A stretch of DNA of 64,000 nt from Bradyrhizobium sp. RP6 (GCF_003837805.1 NZ_RQIT01000004.1:248001-312000); one strand, 5' to 3'. Positions 16,378-25,309 are shown, counted from the first letter of the stretch. Made by a program: numbers and translations. Notes: a model not told the origin generated them from the letters alone.

Positions 16378-17997
16378 TCAATGCCCCCGCGCCGGCCCGC
16401 CCAGCTTGATCGGGCGAAGCACCGCCGCCGTGGGGATCATCAGCACCGCTATGATCGCCAGCGTCCAGAACACGTCGATATAGGCGAGCAAATCGACCTG
16501 CTGTTGCAAGGTGCGACCGACCCACGCAACGGCCTGTGACGCTGCATCGCTCGCATTTGAGCCTTGCGCCTGGAAGTACCGCGTCATGGTGTCGATGGTC
16601 TGCTGATAACCGAGATCGGAGGGCGCGGCGTGTTCCACCAGTCGGCTCTGGTGGAATTGCTGCCGCTGCGCCAAGATCGTTTGCGCCAGCGCAACACCCA
16701 TGGATCCCCCGATATTGCGGGCGACATTGATCAGGGCGGAGGCCTGGTTGGTCTTGTCCGGCGGAACGCCATCGTACGAGGCGGTCGTCACCGGCAGGAA
16801 CAGGAACGGCAGACCGAGCGCCAGGAAGATGCGCGACAGCGCTGCATAGCCATAGGTGATGTCGCCGGTAAGCCCGGTGAGATGCCACATCGAGAGCGCG
16901 ACGATCGCCGCGCCGAACATGATGAGATATTTCGGCTGCACCGTAGCGACGAGGCGGCCGACCACCGGCATCAGCACGAGGGTCGCGATGCCGCCCGGCG
17001 ACAGCGCGAGGCCGGCCAGCATGGCGGTGTAGTTCAACTCGGCCTGGAGCAGCTGCGGCAAGAGCTGCGTGGTCGAGATCAGCACGGCCCCGGTGGCCAG
17101 CATCACCAGGAAGCAGGCGGCGAACTGGCGGCGGCCGAGCAGGCGCAAGTCGACAATGGGATCCTCCCGCGTCAGCTCCCATGGGATCAGCGCGAGCAGG
17201 CAGATCGCGGCCAGCAGCGCGAAGATGATGATCATGTTCGAGCCGAACCAGTCGTTGCGCTGCCCCTCATCGAGCACGAATTCCAGCGAGCCCAGTCCGA
17301 TCGCAACCAGCAGAAAGCCAATATAGTCGACGCGTAGGCCCTTGCTGAGCAGCTTCGTCCTCTCCTCCTCCGCGCCTGACGGCTCTTTGACTAGCGTGCC
17401 GACCAGGAACAGCGACAGCAGGCCCATCGGCACGTTGATCAGAAATACCCAGTGCCAGGTATAGGTGTCGGTGATCCAGCCGCCGAGCGTCGGACCGATC
17501 ACCGGCGCGACCACGACGGCGACGCCGTAGATGGCGAAAGCCTGGCCGCGCTTATGCGGCGGGAAGGAGTCGGCGAGGATCGCCTGCTCGCTCGTCGCCA
17601 TGCCGCCGCCGCCGAGGCCTTGAAGAATGCGGAACAGCACAAGCGACTGCAGATTCCACGCGAAGCCACACAGCAACGAGGCAAATGTGAAGGTCGCGAC
17701 GCACATCATGTAAAAACGCTTGCGGCCGATCACGGTCGAGAGCCAGCCCGAGATCGACAGCACGATGGCGTTGGCGACGAGATAGCTGGTGATGACGTAG
17801 GTGCTCTCGTCGATGCCGACCGCGAGGCTGCCTGCGATGTGACGCAGCGCGACGTTGGCAATGGTGGTGTCGAGCACCTCCATGAAGGTCGCGATCGAGA
17901 CCACGAAGGCAATCAAATAGGGATTGTGCCCGCCGGCCGCCGAGCGCTCAGGCGACCAGCCGCCCGCTGACGCGCCGCCTTGCGCTGTGTCCGTCAT
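16378..17997 (-). CDS. EmrB/QacA-type MFS drug efflux transporter (DHA2, 14 TM)
   Basis: 539 residues, typical of the 14-helix DHA2 family. Visible are the conserved TM1 motif FMEVLDTTIANVALRHIAG, the loop motif GWLSTVIGRKRFY, and RILQGLGGGGMATSEQA...GPTLGGWITD (motif C of antiporters). It exports hydrophobic drugs with proton antiport, partnered by the HlyD-like protein encoded just upstream. Its ATG overlaps the partner's stop by four bases (ATGA), a sign of translational coupling. Confidence 0.92.
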   Translation of the reverse strand: MTDTAQGGASAGGWSPERSAAGGHNPYLIAFVVSIATFMEVLDTTIANVALRHIAGSLAVGIDESTYVITSYLVANAIVLSISGWLSTVIGRKRFYMMCVATFTFASLLCGFAWNLQSLVLFRILQGLGGGGMATSEQAILADSFPPHKRGQAFAIYGVAVVVAPVIGPTLGGWITDTYTWHWVFLINVPMGLLSLFLVGTLVKEPSGAEEERTKLLSKGLRVDYIGFLLVAIGLGSLEFVLDEGQRNDWFGSNMIIIFALLAAICLLALIPWELTREDPIVDLRLLGRRQFAACFLVMLATGAVLISTTQLLPQLLQAELNYTAMLAGLALSPGGIATLVLMPVVGRLVATVQPKYLIMFGAAIVALSMWHLTGLTGDITYGYAALSRIFLALGLPFLFLPVTTASYDGVPPDKTNQASALINVARNIGGSMGVALAQTILAQRQQFHQSRLVEHAAPSDLGYQQTIDTMTRYFQAQGSNASDAASQAVAWVGRTLQQQVDLLAYIDVFWTLAIIAVLMIPTAAVLRPIKLGGPARGH

Positions 17998-19145
17998 CTC
18001 ACTCTGGTCCAGGGCACGACCGACATGCCTGGGCCAACCGGCAGGCCGGCCGGCCAGCTGTCGACCACGATCTTCACCGGCACGCGTTGCACCACCTTGA
18101 CGTAGTTGCCGGTCGCGTTCTCCGCCGGCAGCAGACTGAAGGCGGTGCCGGAACCCGGCTGCACCGAATCGACGTGGCCGGTGAGCTTGCGGCCGGGATA
18201 GGCATCGATGCGGATCTCGACCGGCTGGCCCGGACGCATGTCGCTCAGCTGCGTCTCCTTGTAGTTCGCGACGATCCAGACCTCGTCGGGGACGAACATC
18301 ATCAGGCTCTGTCCCGCCGTGACGAACGTGCCCTTGGCGCCAGAGAGCTTGACGACGCGACCGGACTGGGCGGCGACGACGCTGGTGTATTGCAGGTTCA
18401 GCTTGGCCTGATCGAGCTGTGCCTGCGCCTGCCCGAGCTGCGCCTTGGCGCCTTCGAGCTGGGCCTGCAGCGTCTTGATGCCCAGTTGCGCCGATGTCAC
18501 GGCCGTCCTGGCGCGTTCGGTGTTGGCCTGCTGCGCCTGAAGATCCGAGCGGGTCTGCTGCTGGCGCTGCACGGTGCCGGCGCCCTTCTCGACCAGATCC
18601 TGGGCACGCGTGAATTCCTCCTGCGCGAATTGAAGCTGAGCCTGGGCCTGCTCGAGCTGGGCCTCGGCCTGCTTGATCTGCTCCTGCTGCGACTCGATCT
18701 GCGCCTCGACATTGGCGATGTTCGCCTTGGCGCTGGCGACCTGCGCGTCGGCCTGATCGATGGCGACGCGATAATCGCGGTCGTCGATCTTGGCGAGGAG
18801 ATCGCCGGAATTGACGTGCTGGTTGTCGGTGACCGGAATGTCGGTCACATAGCCGCCGACCTTCGAGGCGACCGAGAAGCTTCGCGCCGCGATGAAAGCA
18901 TCGTCGGTCGATTCATAGTGTCGGACCTCGAGCCAGTAGAGCAGGCCGCCGACGAGCGCGGCGATCAGAACGACGGCACCTGCGGTTGCGAGCAGCCAAT
19001 GCTCACGAAGCCGCTCTCCCGCCGACGGTAGTTTGTGCGACTGGCCGTCGGCGCTGCGGGTCGGATCAGCCGGCGCATTTGGAGCCTGCTTCGCCCTCTG
19101 CGGCTGCTCCGCGGACGGCCTATGCCCCCGTGTCTGAGCATCCAC
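17994..19145 (-). CDS. HlyD/EmrA-type membrane fusion protein
   Basis: About 383 residues. A single membrane anchor (ATAGAVVLIAALVGGLLYWLEV) is followed by a lipoyl half-motif, a long Gln/Ala-rich coiled-coil hairpin (~residues 120-240), the second lipoyl half (AAQSGRVVKLSGAKGTFVTAG) and a beta-barrel domain ending RVPVKIVVDSWPAGLPVGPG. It links the MFS pump to an outer-membrane channel. The GTG at 19145 was preferred because SD GAAAGG lies nine bases upstream; a TTG at 19154 would leave no spacer. Confidence 0.9.
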   Translation of the reverse strand: MDAQTRGHRPSAEQPQRAKQAPNAPADPTRSADGQSHKLPSAGERLREHWLLATAGAVVLIAALVGGLLYWLEVRHYESTDDAFIAARSFSVASKVGGYVTDIPVTDNQHVNSGDLLAKIDDRDYRVAIDQADAQVASAKANIANVEAQIESQQEQIKQAEAQLEQAQAQLQFAQEEFTRAQDLVEKGAGTVQRQQQTRSDLQAQQANTERARTAVTSAQLGIKTLQAQLEGAKAQLGQAQAQLDQAKLNLQYTSVVAAQSGRVVKLSGAKGTFVTAGQSLMMFVPDEVWIVANYKETQLSDMRPGQPVEIRIDAYPGRKLTGHVDSVQPGSGTAFSLLPAENATGNYVKVVQRVPVKIVVDSWPAGLPVGPGMSVVPWTRVR

Positions 19146-19281
19146 GGCCAACAACCTTTCTCTGGATTGAGCTGACGCCAGAACGCTTTGGGGTACGTCT
19201 TGTGCGTCGCCGGCCCAACTTCGGCGCCGACACTTGGTTCAGCCCTGCCAACGCGCCGCGATCATTCGTGATCGCGCCGTC

Positions 19282-19313
19282 AAAAAACAAAGCGCGGCAT
19301 CTCGTACCGCGCT
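19282..19313 (-). terminator. Rho-independent terminator
   Basis: Read on the minus strand, stem AGCGCGG/CCGCGCT is followed by TTGTTTTTTG. It ends the two-gene PRC-barrel operon, 28 bp after the stop codon. Confidence 0.75.
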
Positions 19314-19341
19314 CCTCTCGATATTCCGCGAGGGCGCACCT

Positions 19342-19500
19342 TCAGTGCGTCTTCGTCTCGTGCCACTTCTCGAGATCGGGCTTCACCTCGTCCGATCCCT
19401 GCTCCTTCTCGGGATTGCCCTTCCAGGGCTTGTCCGTCTGTCGATGCGAACCCCAGTCGTTCTGCTGCCGGGGATCGTCGTTGGGTCGTTCCTTGCTCAT
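19342..19500 (-). CDS. Small hydrophilic protein
   Basis: 52 residues, charged and without hydrophobic segments (MSKERPNDDPRQQNDWGSHR... ending EKWHETKTH). A good SD (AGGAG) precedes the ATG. It follows the PRC-barrel gene by 19 bp and precedes a clear terminator, so it is the second gene of that operon and shares its EcfG-like promoter. It is probably an intrinsically disordered stress protein; this is inference only. Confidence 0.7.
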   Translation of the reverse strand: MSKERPNDDPRQQNDWGSHRQTDKPWKGNPEKEQGSDEVKPDLEKWHETKTH

Positions 19501-19519
19501 TGAGCTCTCTCCTGAAATC

Positions 19520-19894
19520 TCAAGCGAAGGGGACGCCGTAATAGGAGTTGATGCCGCGCACCGCGGCGTCGTCGCCCCAGTTCCAATCGCTTCGTGCGCC
19601 ATATTTGGGCGCGCCTTCAAGCTCCTTCGTGGTGATGCCCGTGACATAACCGCCAAGCTCGGTGTCGTATTTCAGCGACTGCCAAGGCAGCGGATAGTGG
19701 TCGTTGCCCAGTCCCAGGAATCCACCAAAGCCGAGTACGGCGTAGGACACCTGGCCGCTGATCTTGTCGATCATCACGCGTTCGATCGATCCGATCCGGT
19801 TGCGATCGGCGCCATAGACCGATGTTCCCTCGACCTTGTCGCTGCCGATCAAACGGCCCGTCTCGCTGCGATCCAGTTCGTCTTGCTTCAACAT
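19520..19894 (-). CDS. PRC-barrel domain protein
   Basis: 124 residues starting MLKQDELDR, with SD GGAGA. The PRC-barrel fold spans residues ~10-85: GRLIGSDKVEGTSVYGADRN, IGSIERVMIDKISGQVSYAVLGFGGFLGLGNDHYPLPWQSL. Stand-alone PRC-barrel proteins of this size are common in the alphaproteobacterial general stress regulon. The promoter (GGAAC-N16-GGTT) ends 32 bp upstream and is divergent from the promoter of the TPP enzyme gene. Confidence 0.85.
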   Translation of the reverse strand: MLKQDELDRSETGRLIGSDKVEGTSVYGADRNRIGSIERVMIDKISGQVSYAVLGFGGFLGLGNDHYPLPWQSLKYDTELGGYVTGITTKELEGAPKYGARSDWNWGDDAAVRGINSYYGVPFA

Positions 19895-19925
19895 CGCAAT
19901 TCTCCACTCAGCCACGTGCAAAACC

Positions 19926-19950
19926 AACCGGATAGGCATGCGATCGTTCC
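19926..19950 (-). promoter_or_regulatory. EcfG-like promoter: GGAAC-N16-GGTT (minus strand)
   Basis: On the plus strand it reads AACC (19926-19929), 16 bp, GTTCC (19946-19950). It lies 32 bp upstream of the PRC-barrel start codon. Confidence 0.7.
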
Positions 19951-19974
19951 GGAGCATGTTCCCTGAGCGGGTCA

Positions 19975-19999
19975 GGAACATCGCACCAAACGAGCCGTT
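19975..19999 (+). promoter_or_regulatory. EcfG-like promoter: GGAAC-N16-CGTT (exact consensus)
   Basis: GGAAC at 19975-19979 and CGTT at 19996-19999, 42 bp before the TPP enzyme's ATG. It is arranged back-to-back with the minus-strand site at 19926-19950. Confidence 0.75.
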
Positions 20000-20040
20000 C
20001 TCTGAGTTTCATGCACCTGCCAAACCAAGGGCTACACGCA

Positions 20041-21828
20041 ATGTCCCAGACCGTCTCCGACTTCATCGTCCAGCGTCTGCATCAATGGGGCGTGCGCGAC
20101 ATCTTCGGCTATCCCGGCGACGGCATCAACGGCGTATTCGGTGCGATGAACCGGGCCGAAGGCAGGATCGGGTTCGTGCAGGCGCGGCATGAGGAGATGG
20201 CAGCGTTCATGGCGACCGCCTACGCAAAATTCTCGGGCGAGCTCGGCGTCTGCATTGCGACCTCCGGCCCCGGCGCCTCGCATCTCGTCACCGGGCTCTA
20301 CGATGCGCTGCTCGATCACCAGCCGGTGCTGGCGATTGTCGGCCAGCAGTCGCGCAACGCCCTCGGCGGGCACTATCAGCAGGAACTCGATCTTCTCTCG
20401 ATGTTCAAGGACGTTGCTGGAGCCTACGTCATGCAGGCATCCTCGCCAGCGCAAGTGCGGCACCTGATCGATCGTGCGGTGCGGATTGCGCTGGCGCGGC
20501 GGACCCCGACCGTGATCATCCTGCCCAACGATTTACAGGAGGAGCCTTACGAGGATCCGCCCCGTGAACACGGCACGCTGCATTCCGGCATCGGCTACAG
20601 CCCACCCAGCATCATGCCGCGTGAGGCCGATCTCGACCGCGCCGCGGAGGTGCTCAACGCCGGCAAGAAGGTCGCGATGCTCGTCGGCGCCGGCGCGCTT
20701 CACGCCACCGACGAGGTGATCGCGATTGCCGACCGGCTGTCTGCCGGCTGCGCCAAGGCACTGCTCGGCAAGGCCGCCCTGCCCGACGACCTGTCATGGG
20801 TCACCGGCTCCATCGGCCTGCTCGGCACCGAGCCCAGCTACAACATGATGATGGAGTGCGACACACTGCTGATGGTCGGCTCGGCCTTTCCCTACGCCGA
20901 ATTCCTGCCCAAGGAAGGCAGCGCGCGCGGCGTGCAGATCGATATCGACGCGAGCATGATGTCGATCCGCTTTCCCATGGAGGTCGGCCTCGTCGGCGAT
21001 GCCGCCGAGACGCTGCGCGCATTGCTGCCCCGGCTCGCGCCCAAAGCCGACGGCGCCTGGCGCCGGGGCATCGAAGAGGGCGTTGCGAAATGGTGGACGA
21101 CGTTGGACGACCGCGCGCATCAACCGGCGGCGCCCGTCAATCCGCAGCTCGTCGCCTGGGAACTATCCCCGCGCCTGCCCGATCGCGCCATCATCACCAG
21201 CGATTCCGGCTCGTGTGCCAACTGGTTCGCGCGGGACCTGAAGATGCGGCGCGGCATGACGGCCTCGCTGTCCGGCGGCCTCGCCTCGATGGGCGCCGCG
21301 GTTCCTTATGCGCTCGCGGCGAAATACGCCCAGCCGGACCGGCCGGTGATCGCACTGGTCGGCGACGGCGCCATGCAGATGAACAACATGGCCGAACTGA
21401 TCACGGCTGCGAAATACTGGCGCTCGTGGCGGGATCCGCGCTTCATCGTCTGCGTCTTCAACAACGAAGACCTCAACCAGGTGACCTGGGAGCAGCGGAT
21501 CATCAACGGGGATCCCAAGTTCGAGGCTTCGCAGCGCATTCCTGACGTCTCCTATTCACGCTTTGCCGAGCTGATCGGCCTGCGCGGCATCTTCGTGGAC
21601 GCCCCACAGCTGCTCGGCTCGGCCTGGGAGCAGGCGCTGGCGAGTGACATGCCGGTTGTGCTGGAAGTGAAAACCGATCCGGAGGTGCCACCGCTGCCGC
21701 CGCACATCACCTTGCAGCAGGCGAAGAATTTCTCGCTGGCGTTGATGAAGGGCGATCCGAACGAAGCCGGGATGATCAAAGGAGCAGCGCGGCAGATGTT
21801 CGAATCGATCCTGCCCGGGAAGCAATGA
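20041..21828 (+). CDS. Thiamine-diphosphate-dependent enzyme (pyruvate oxidase/dehydrogenase-like)
   Basis: 595 residues. N-terminal PYR domain with the activating glutamate in QARHEEMAAFMATAYAKFSG, a central Rossmann-like domain, and a C-terminal PP domain with the TPP signature VGDGAMQMNNMAELITAAKY...VFNNEDLNQ. It belongs to the acetolactate synthase / PoxB superfamily; the reaction is probably decarboxylation of pyruvate or another 2-oxo acid, but the substrate is not clear. The start was set at MSQTVSDF, where homology begins, rather than ten codons upstream. An exact EcfG-type promoter precedes it. Confidence 0.88.
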   Translation: MSQTVSDFIVQRLHQWGVRDIFGYPGDGINGVFGAMNRAEGRIGFVQARHEEMAAFMATAYAKFSGELGVCIATSGPGASHLVTGLYDALLDHQPVLAIVGQQSRNALGGHYQQELDLLSMFKDVAGAYVMQASSPAQVRHLIDRAVRIALARRTPTVIILPNDLQEEPYEDPPREHGTLHSGIGYSPPSIMPREADLDRAAEVLNAGKKVAMLVGAGALHATDEVIAIADRLSAGCAKALLGKAALPDDLSWVTGSIGLLGTEPSYNMMMECDTLLMVGSAFPYAEFLPKEGSARGVQIDIDASMMSIRFPMEVGLVGDAAETLRALLPRLAPKADGAWRRGIEEGVAKWWTTLDDRAHQPAAPVNPQLVAWELSPRLPDRAIITSDSGSCANWFARDLKMRRGMTASLSGGLASMGAAVPYALAAKYAQPDRPVIALVGDGAMQMNNMAELITAAKYWRSWRDPRFIVCVFNNEDLNQVTWEQRIINGDPKFEASQRIPDVSYSRFAELIGLRGIFVDAPQLLGSAWEQALASDMPVVLEVKTDPEVPPLPPHITLQQAKNFSLALMKGDPNEAGMIKGAARQMFESILPGKQ

Positions 21829-21836
21829 GGTGAACA

Positions 21837-22064
21837 ATGAGCGACTTCCGCGACATCCAGCACGGCGTCAACGATCCAGTCGGAGGCCTCGACGTCAAGC
21901 GGCAGATCAACGACAACCGCACGCCGCATGAGCAGGCGCAGCACCATGCGGACGTGCGCGCCGACGCGACCCCCACGTCGGCAGAGCCATTCCTTCCGGA
22001 GCGGCTCCGGCGAAAGCCGACCGATCCGATCAATCCTCGCAGTGGCAGAAGGCCCACAGACTGA
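21837..22064 (+). CDS. Small hydrophilic protein in the TPP-enzyme operon
   Basis: 75 residues (MSDFRDIQHGVNDPVGGLDVKRQINDNR...), hydrophilic and Pro/Arg-rich at the C-terminus, with no recognised domain. The SD GAGGTGA sits eight bases after the stop of the TPP enzyme gene, so the two are co-transcribed. It is probably a disordered stress protein, judged from context alone. Confidence 0.65.
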   Translation: MSDFRDIQHGVNDPVGGLDVKRQINDNRTPHEQAQHHADVRADATPTSAEPFLPERLRRKPTDPINPRSGRRPTD

Positions 22065-22070
22065 CCGTTT

Positions 22071-22095
22071 GGAACCTCGGGCCCGGCGGCGTGTT
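22071..22095 (+). promoter_or_regulatory. EcfG-like promoter (weak -10): GGAAC-N16-TGTT
   Basis: GGAAC at 22071-22075 and TGTT at 22092-22095, 56 bp before the DUF4142 start codon. The -10 differs from CGTT in its first base. Confidence 0.45.
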
Positions 22096-22151
22096 GATCG
22101 GCGCAACGTCGCGGGCAAGCTGCCGCGCCGACCGATCGGAGGGATTTGACC

Positions 22152-22703
22152 ATGAAACGCACTATCATCGCCCTTGCCTGCATCTTTTTCGCGGGCCCCG
22201 CGCTCGCCCAGTCGCTTGGCGAAAAGACCGGCGTGAATTCGGCGCTCGGCGTTGCGCCTACGACCGCCGATTTTGTCAAGCAGGTCGCGATCAGCGACAT
22301 GTTCGAGATCGAATCAAGCAAGCTTGCCGAGCAGAAGGGCAATGCGGAGGAGAAGACCTTCGCGCAACAGATGATCACCGATCACACCAAGACCAGCAGC
22401 GAGCTCAAAGGCCTGGTCGGTAACGGCAAGGTGCAAGCCACGCTGCCGACGGCGCTCGACAGCTCGCATCAGAGCAAGCTCGACAAGCTCAAGAATGCGA
22501 ACGGCAAGGACTTCAGCTCGGACTACAATTCCTATCAGGTCAGCGCGCATGAAGATGCAGTGTCGCTGTTCGAGCGTTACGCCAAGGGTGGAGACAATGC
22601 CCAACTGAAGGATTGGGCCGGCAAGACCCTTCCCGCGTTGAAGCACCATCTCGACATGGCCAAGAACCTCGGCAAGGCACCGAGCGTCGGTCAATCCAGG
22701 TAA
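22152..22703 (+). CDS. DUF4142 secreted protein
   Basis: 183 residues with signal peptide MKRTIIALACIFFAGPALAQ. The mature helical domain fits DUF4142, a ferritin-like four-helix fold: FVKQVAISDMFEIESSKLAEQKGNAEEKTFAQQMITDHTKTSSELK, then KLKNANGKDFSSDYNSYQ and LKDWAGKTLPALKHHLDMAKNL. The function is unknown; the family is often linked to stress in rhizobia. ATG 22152 was chosen over a TTG two codons upstream. A strong terminator follows at 22714-22740. Confidence 0.88.
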   Translation: MKRTIIALACIFFAGPALAQSLGEKTGVNSALGVAPTTADFVKQVAISDMFEIESSKLAEQKGNAEEKTFAQQMITDHTKTSSELKGLVGNGKVQATLPTALDSSHQSKLDKLKNANGKDFSSDYNSYQVSAHEDAVSLFERYAKGGDNAQLKDWAGKTLPALKHHLDMAKNLGKAPSVGQSR

Positions 22704-22713
22704 CGCATTGCTG

Positions 22714-22740
22714 AAGGACGCCGGCCGGCCCGGCGTCCTT
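22714..22740 (+). terminator. Rho-independent terminator after DUF4142
   Basis: The perfect 11-bp stem AAGGACGCCGG/CCGGCGTCCTT has a 5-nt loop and ends in a short T pair, 11 bp after the stop codon. Confidence 0.7.
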
Positions 22741-22794
22741 CGCTTGGCAACGACGAGCGTCTCCGCGCATTGAGCCTCGACCATCGCGGAGAGC

Positions 22795-23796
22795 ATGATG
22801 TCAAATCGAATCCCTTCTCTATCCCGCCGGCAGGTCGTGCAGGCCGCGAGCGCGACGCTCGCCGCGGCTTCGCTTGCGTCTTCCACAGCGAAAGGAAATA
22901 CGTCCATGGCGGAAACCGACTTGATCAATCCCGTCACCCGCTATCCGAAGCCACCGTTCAAGAAGCAGTCGCAGCCCTGGCCCGGCCTCGCCGGCAAGAT
23001 GGAGCCGCGGCCCGATCATGGCGAGACCAGCTACAAGGGTTCCGGCCGGCTCGCCGGACGGAAGGCGCTGATCACTGGCGGGGATTCTGGCATGGGCCGT
23101 GCCGCCGCGATCGCCTATGCGCGCGAAGGCGCCGATGTCGCAATCAACTATCTGCCTGCTGAGGAGCCCGACGCGCAGGAGGTGATCGCACTGATCAAAA
23201 AGGAGGGGCGCACCGGACTTGCAATCCCCGGCGATCTCAGGGACGAAGCCTTTTGCAAGCACTTGGTCGAGCAGGCGGCGCAGGGCCTCGGCGGGCTCGA
23301 CATCGTCGTCTGCAATGCCGCTCGGCAACAAACGCGCGCTTCTATCCTCGACGTATCATCGGAGGATTTCGATGCGACGATGAAGACCAACATTTACGCG
23401 CCGTTCTGGATCATCAAGGCGGCGCTGCCGCATCTCAAGCCCGGCTCCTGCGTCATCGGCACGACGTCTGAACAGGCCTACGATCCTTCGCCGGATCTCT
23501 ACGATTATGCGCAGACCAAGGCGGCGACGATGAACTATGTGAAGTCGCTGGCGAAGCAGCTCGCCTCCAAGGGCATCCGCGTCAATGGCGTCGCGCCCGG
23601 ACCGATCTGGACGCCGCTTCAGGTCTCCGGTGGTGCCACGATGGACAAACTCGAAAAATTTGGCGGTATGACCCCGCTCGGGCGTCCCGGCCAGCCCGTC
23701 GAGCTTGCCTCGATTTACGTGCAGCTTGCCGCCTCCGACGCAAGCTATGCGACGGGACAGGTCTATGGCGCCGCCGGCGGCTCCGGCCAACCGTAA
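22795..23796 (+). CDS. SDR oxidoreductase with N-terminal export-like signal (YghA/glucose dehydrogenase-like)
   Basis: 333 residues. Residues 1-38 look like a signal with SRRQVVQAASATLAAASLA, a twin-arginine style motif. The SDR domain follows: ALITGGDSGMGRAAAIAYAREGADVAINYLP, VCNAAR, and the catalytic YAQTK. E. coli YghA-like long SDRs share the N-terminal TRYPKPPFKKQSQPWPGLAGKM segment seen here. The likely activity is NAD(P)-dependent alcohol or sugar oxidation. Whether the signal is used for export is uncertain. The start could be either of two adjacent ATGs. Confidence 0.87.
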   Translation: MMSNRIPSLSRRQVVQAASATLAAASLASSTAKGNTSMAETDLINPVTRYPKPPFKKQSQPWPGLAGKMEPRPDHGETSYKGSGRLAGRKALITGGDSGMGRAAAIAYAREGADVAINYLPAEEPDAQEVIALIKKEGRTGLAIPGDLRDEAFCKHLVEQAAQGLGGLDIVVCNAARQQTRASILDVSSEDFDATMKTNIYAPFWIIKAALPHLKPGSCVIGTTSEQAYDPSPDLYDYAQTKAATMNYVKSLAKQLASKGIRVNGVAPGPIWTPLQVSGGATMDKLEKFGGMTPLGRPGQPVELASIYVQLAASDASYATGQVYGAAGGSGQP

Positions 23797-23892
23797 TGCG
23801 GCGCCGCGGCTGAGGCTCCGATAGAGCTCAGGAACCTTCTATGTCTACGGGCTTTAAAAAACTGTCATGGAGGATATCTCGCCGGCGGACCG

Positions 23893-24480
23893 ATGGCGCT
23901 CGTAACAGTCAAACCCACTCGGATCGATACGGCGATCGCCAACGAGATCGCACGCAACGCCAACCCAAGCTTAGAGCATGCCGCCCAGGCGATAACCTGG
24001 GGCGCCGACGAGCATGTGCTGCTCGCGCTCGCCGCGGCGGGATGGCTCTACACCTATCTCCGGCATCCGCAGCGGCGTTCCGTGGCCGATCATGTCCTGA
24101 TGGTATCGCTGGTGACGGCGGCTTTGCCGCATGTCCTGAAATCCGTATTCGATCAGACGAGGCCTGACCGGCTGACGGTGCGCGGCCACTGGCATGGCAT
24201 TCCCTATTCGGGGCGCCCTCGCGACGCGTTTCCCTCGGGTCATGCCATGCATATGGGCGCCCTCGCCTCGGCGGCCGGCCTGTTGCCGCCGACCTCGCGC
24301 CGCTTGGCCCGCTCCCTCGCCGCAGCGTTGTCGCTGACGCGTGTGGCGCTGCTGGCGCACTGGACCAGCGACGTGGTGGCAGGCTTCACGCTCGGCATCG
24401 TCGTCGAGCGACTGTTCAGGCCGTTCACGCTGGCAAGGTCGCGGCAGCAGCGGCCCGAAGCTTCACGGGTGCGGCCATGA
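23893..24480 (+). CDS. PAP2-family phosphatase (membrane)
   Basis: 195 residues. The three phosphatase motifs of the PAP2 superfamily are visible: KSVFDQTRPDR (KxxxxxxRP), PSGHAMHMG (PSGH) and SLTRVALLAHWTSDVVAG (SRxxxxxHxxxD-like, with T for S). It is probably a lipid phosphate or undecaprenyl-pyrophosphate phosphatase in the inner membrane. It overlaps the next gene by four bases and starts a three-gene operon with two DUF3147 proteins. A GGAAC at 23831 precedes it, but the -10 (CTTT) is poor. Confidence 0.85.
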   Translation: MALVTVKPTRIDTAIANEIARNANPSLEHAAQAITWGADEHVLLALAAAGWLYTYLRHPQRRSVADHVLMVSLVTAALPHVLKSVFDQTRPDRLTVRGHWHGIPYSGRPRDAFPSGHAMHMGALASAAGLLPPTSRRLARSLAAALSLTRVALLAHWTSDVVAGFTLGIVVERLFRPFTLARSRQQRPEASRVRP

Positions 24481-24824
24481 CGGAATATCTCGTGCGCTTC
24501 GTCGCCGGTGGCCTGATCGTATCCGTCTTCGCAATCTTCGGCGACATGCTGCGGCCAAAGAGCTTTGCCGGGCTTCTCGGCGCGGCGCCGTCGGTTGCGC
24601 TGGCCACCCTCGGCATCGCCGTGGTCCAGCACGGCCCGCAATATGCTGCGGCCGAGAGCTGGACGATGATCTATGGCGCCATCGCGCTCGCCTGCTACAG
24701 CCTCGTCGTCTGCCATCTCCTGATGAGGATCCGTCTCGGCGCGCTCCCGGCGACGATCCTTGCCTTCGCGGTATGGCTCGTGGTCGCCTTCGGTCTGCTC
24801 GCGGGTTTGGGAGGTGCCGCCTGA
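24477..24824 (+). CDS. DUF3147 membrane protein (first copy)
   Basis: 115 residues, almost entirely hydrophobic, with about four membrane helices. The FVAGGLIVSVFAIFGDMLRPKSFAGLLGAAPSVALATLGIA pattern matches DUF3147. The start overlaps the PAP2 stop by four bases (ATGA). The next gene encodes a related protein, so the pair may form a heteromeric membrane unit. The function is unknown. Confidence 0.8.
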   Translation: MTEYLVRFVAGGLIVSVFAIFGDMLRPKSFAGLLGAAPSVALATLGIAVVQHGPQYAAAESWTMIYGAIALACYSLVVCHLLMRIRLGALPATILAFAVWLVVAFGLLAGLGGAA

Positions 24825-25309
24825 TGCTGGTGAAGCTGTCGTCATCGGCGCTGAAACAGACGCGGTGGTACGAATACGCCGTTCGCTTCGTGCTCGGCGG
24901 CTGCGCGACGGTTCTCGCGGGGGTCATCGGCTCGCATTTCGGCACTTCTGTCGGCGGGCTCTTTCTTGCACTTCCGGCCATCTTCTGTGCCAGCGCGACG
25001 CTGATCGAAAGCCACGAGCGTCACGCCAAGGAGAAGGCCGGCCTGAGCGGGCGGCGTCGCGGGCAGAAGGCCGCAGCGCTCGATGCCGCAGGTGCAGCAC
25101 TCGGCAGCATCGGCCTCGCGGGGTTCGCTGCCGTCTTCTATGCCACCGTCGGGACAAGCATCGCACTTGGCTTCATCGCGGCCTTGACGGTCTGGGCCAG
25201 CGCTTCCGTGACTGCGTGGTGGCTCAGGCGCAAGCTTCGCATTGTCTCGCACCATCACCGTACAGCCCATTCGCCATCAGCAGAGGGCTCTCGCTTCGTG
25301 AAGCCCTAA
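24824..25309 (+). CDS. DUF3147-like membrane protein (second copy)
   Basis: 161 residues. It shares the pattern of the preceding protein: YAVRFVLGGCATVLAGVIGSHFGTSVGGLFLALPAIFCASATLIE. A basic cytoplasmic loop (HERHAKEKAGLSGRRRGQK) and two more hydrophobic segments follow. Start ATG 24824 shares one base with the upstream stop (TGATG), indicating coupling. The function is unknown. Confidence 0.8.
   Translation: MLVKLSSSALKQTRWYEYAVRFVLGGCATVLAGVIGSHFGTSVGGLFLALPAIFCASATLIESHERHAKEKAGLSGRRRGQKAAALDAAGAALGSIGLAGFAAVFYATVGTSIALGFIAALTVWASASVTAWWLRRKLRIVSHHHRTAHSPSAEGSRFVKP

Noticed and set aside
23831..23856. EcfG-like promoter before the PAP2 gene (GGAAC-N16-CTTT)
   Set aside because: The -10 deviates too much from CGTT to call it.
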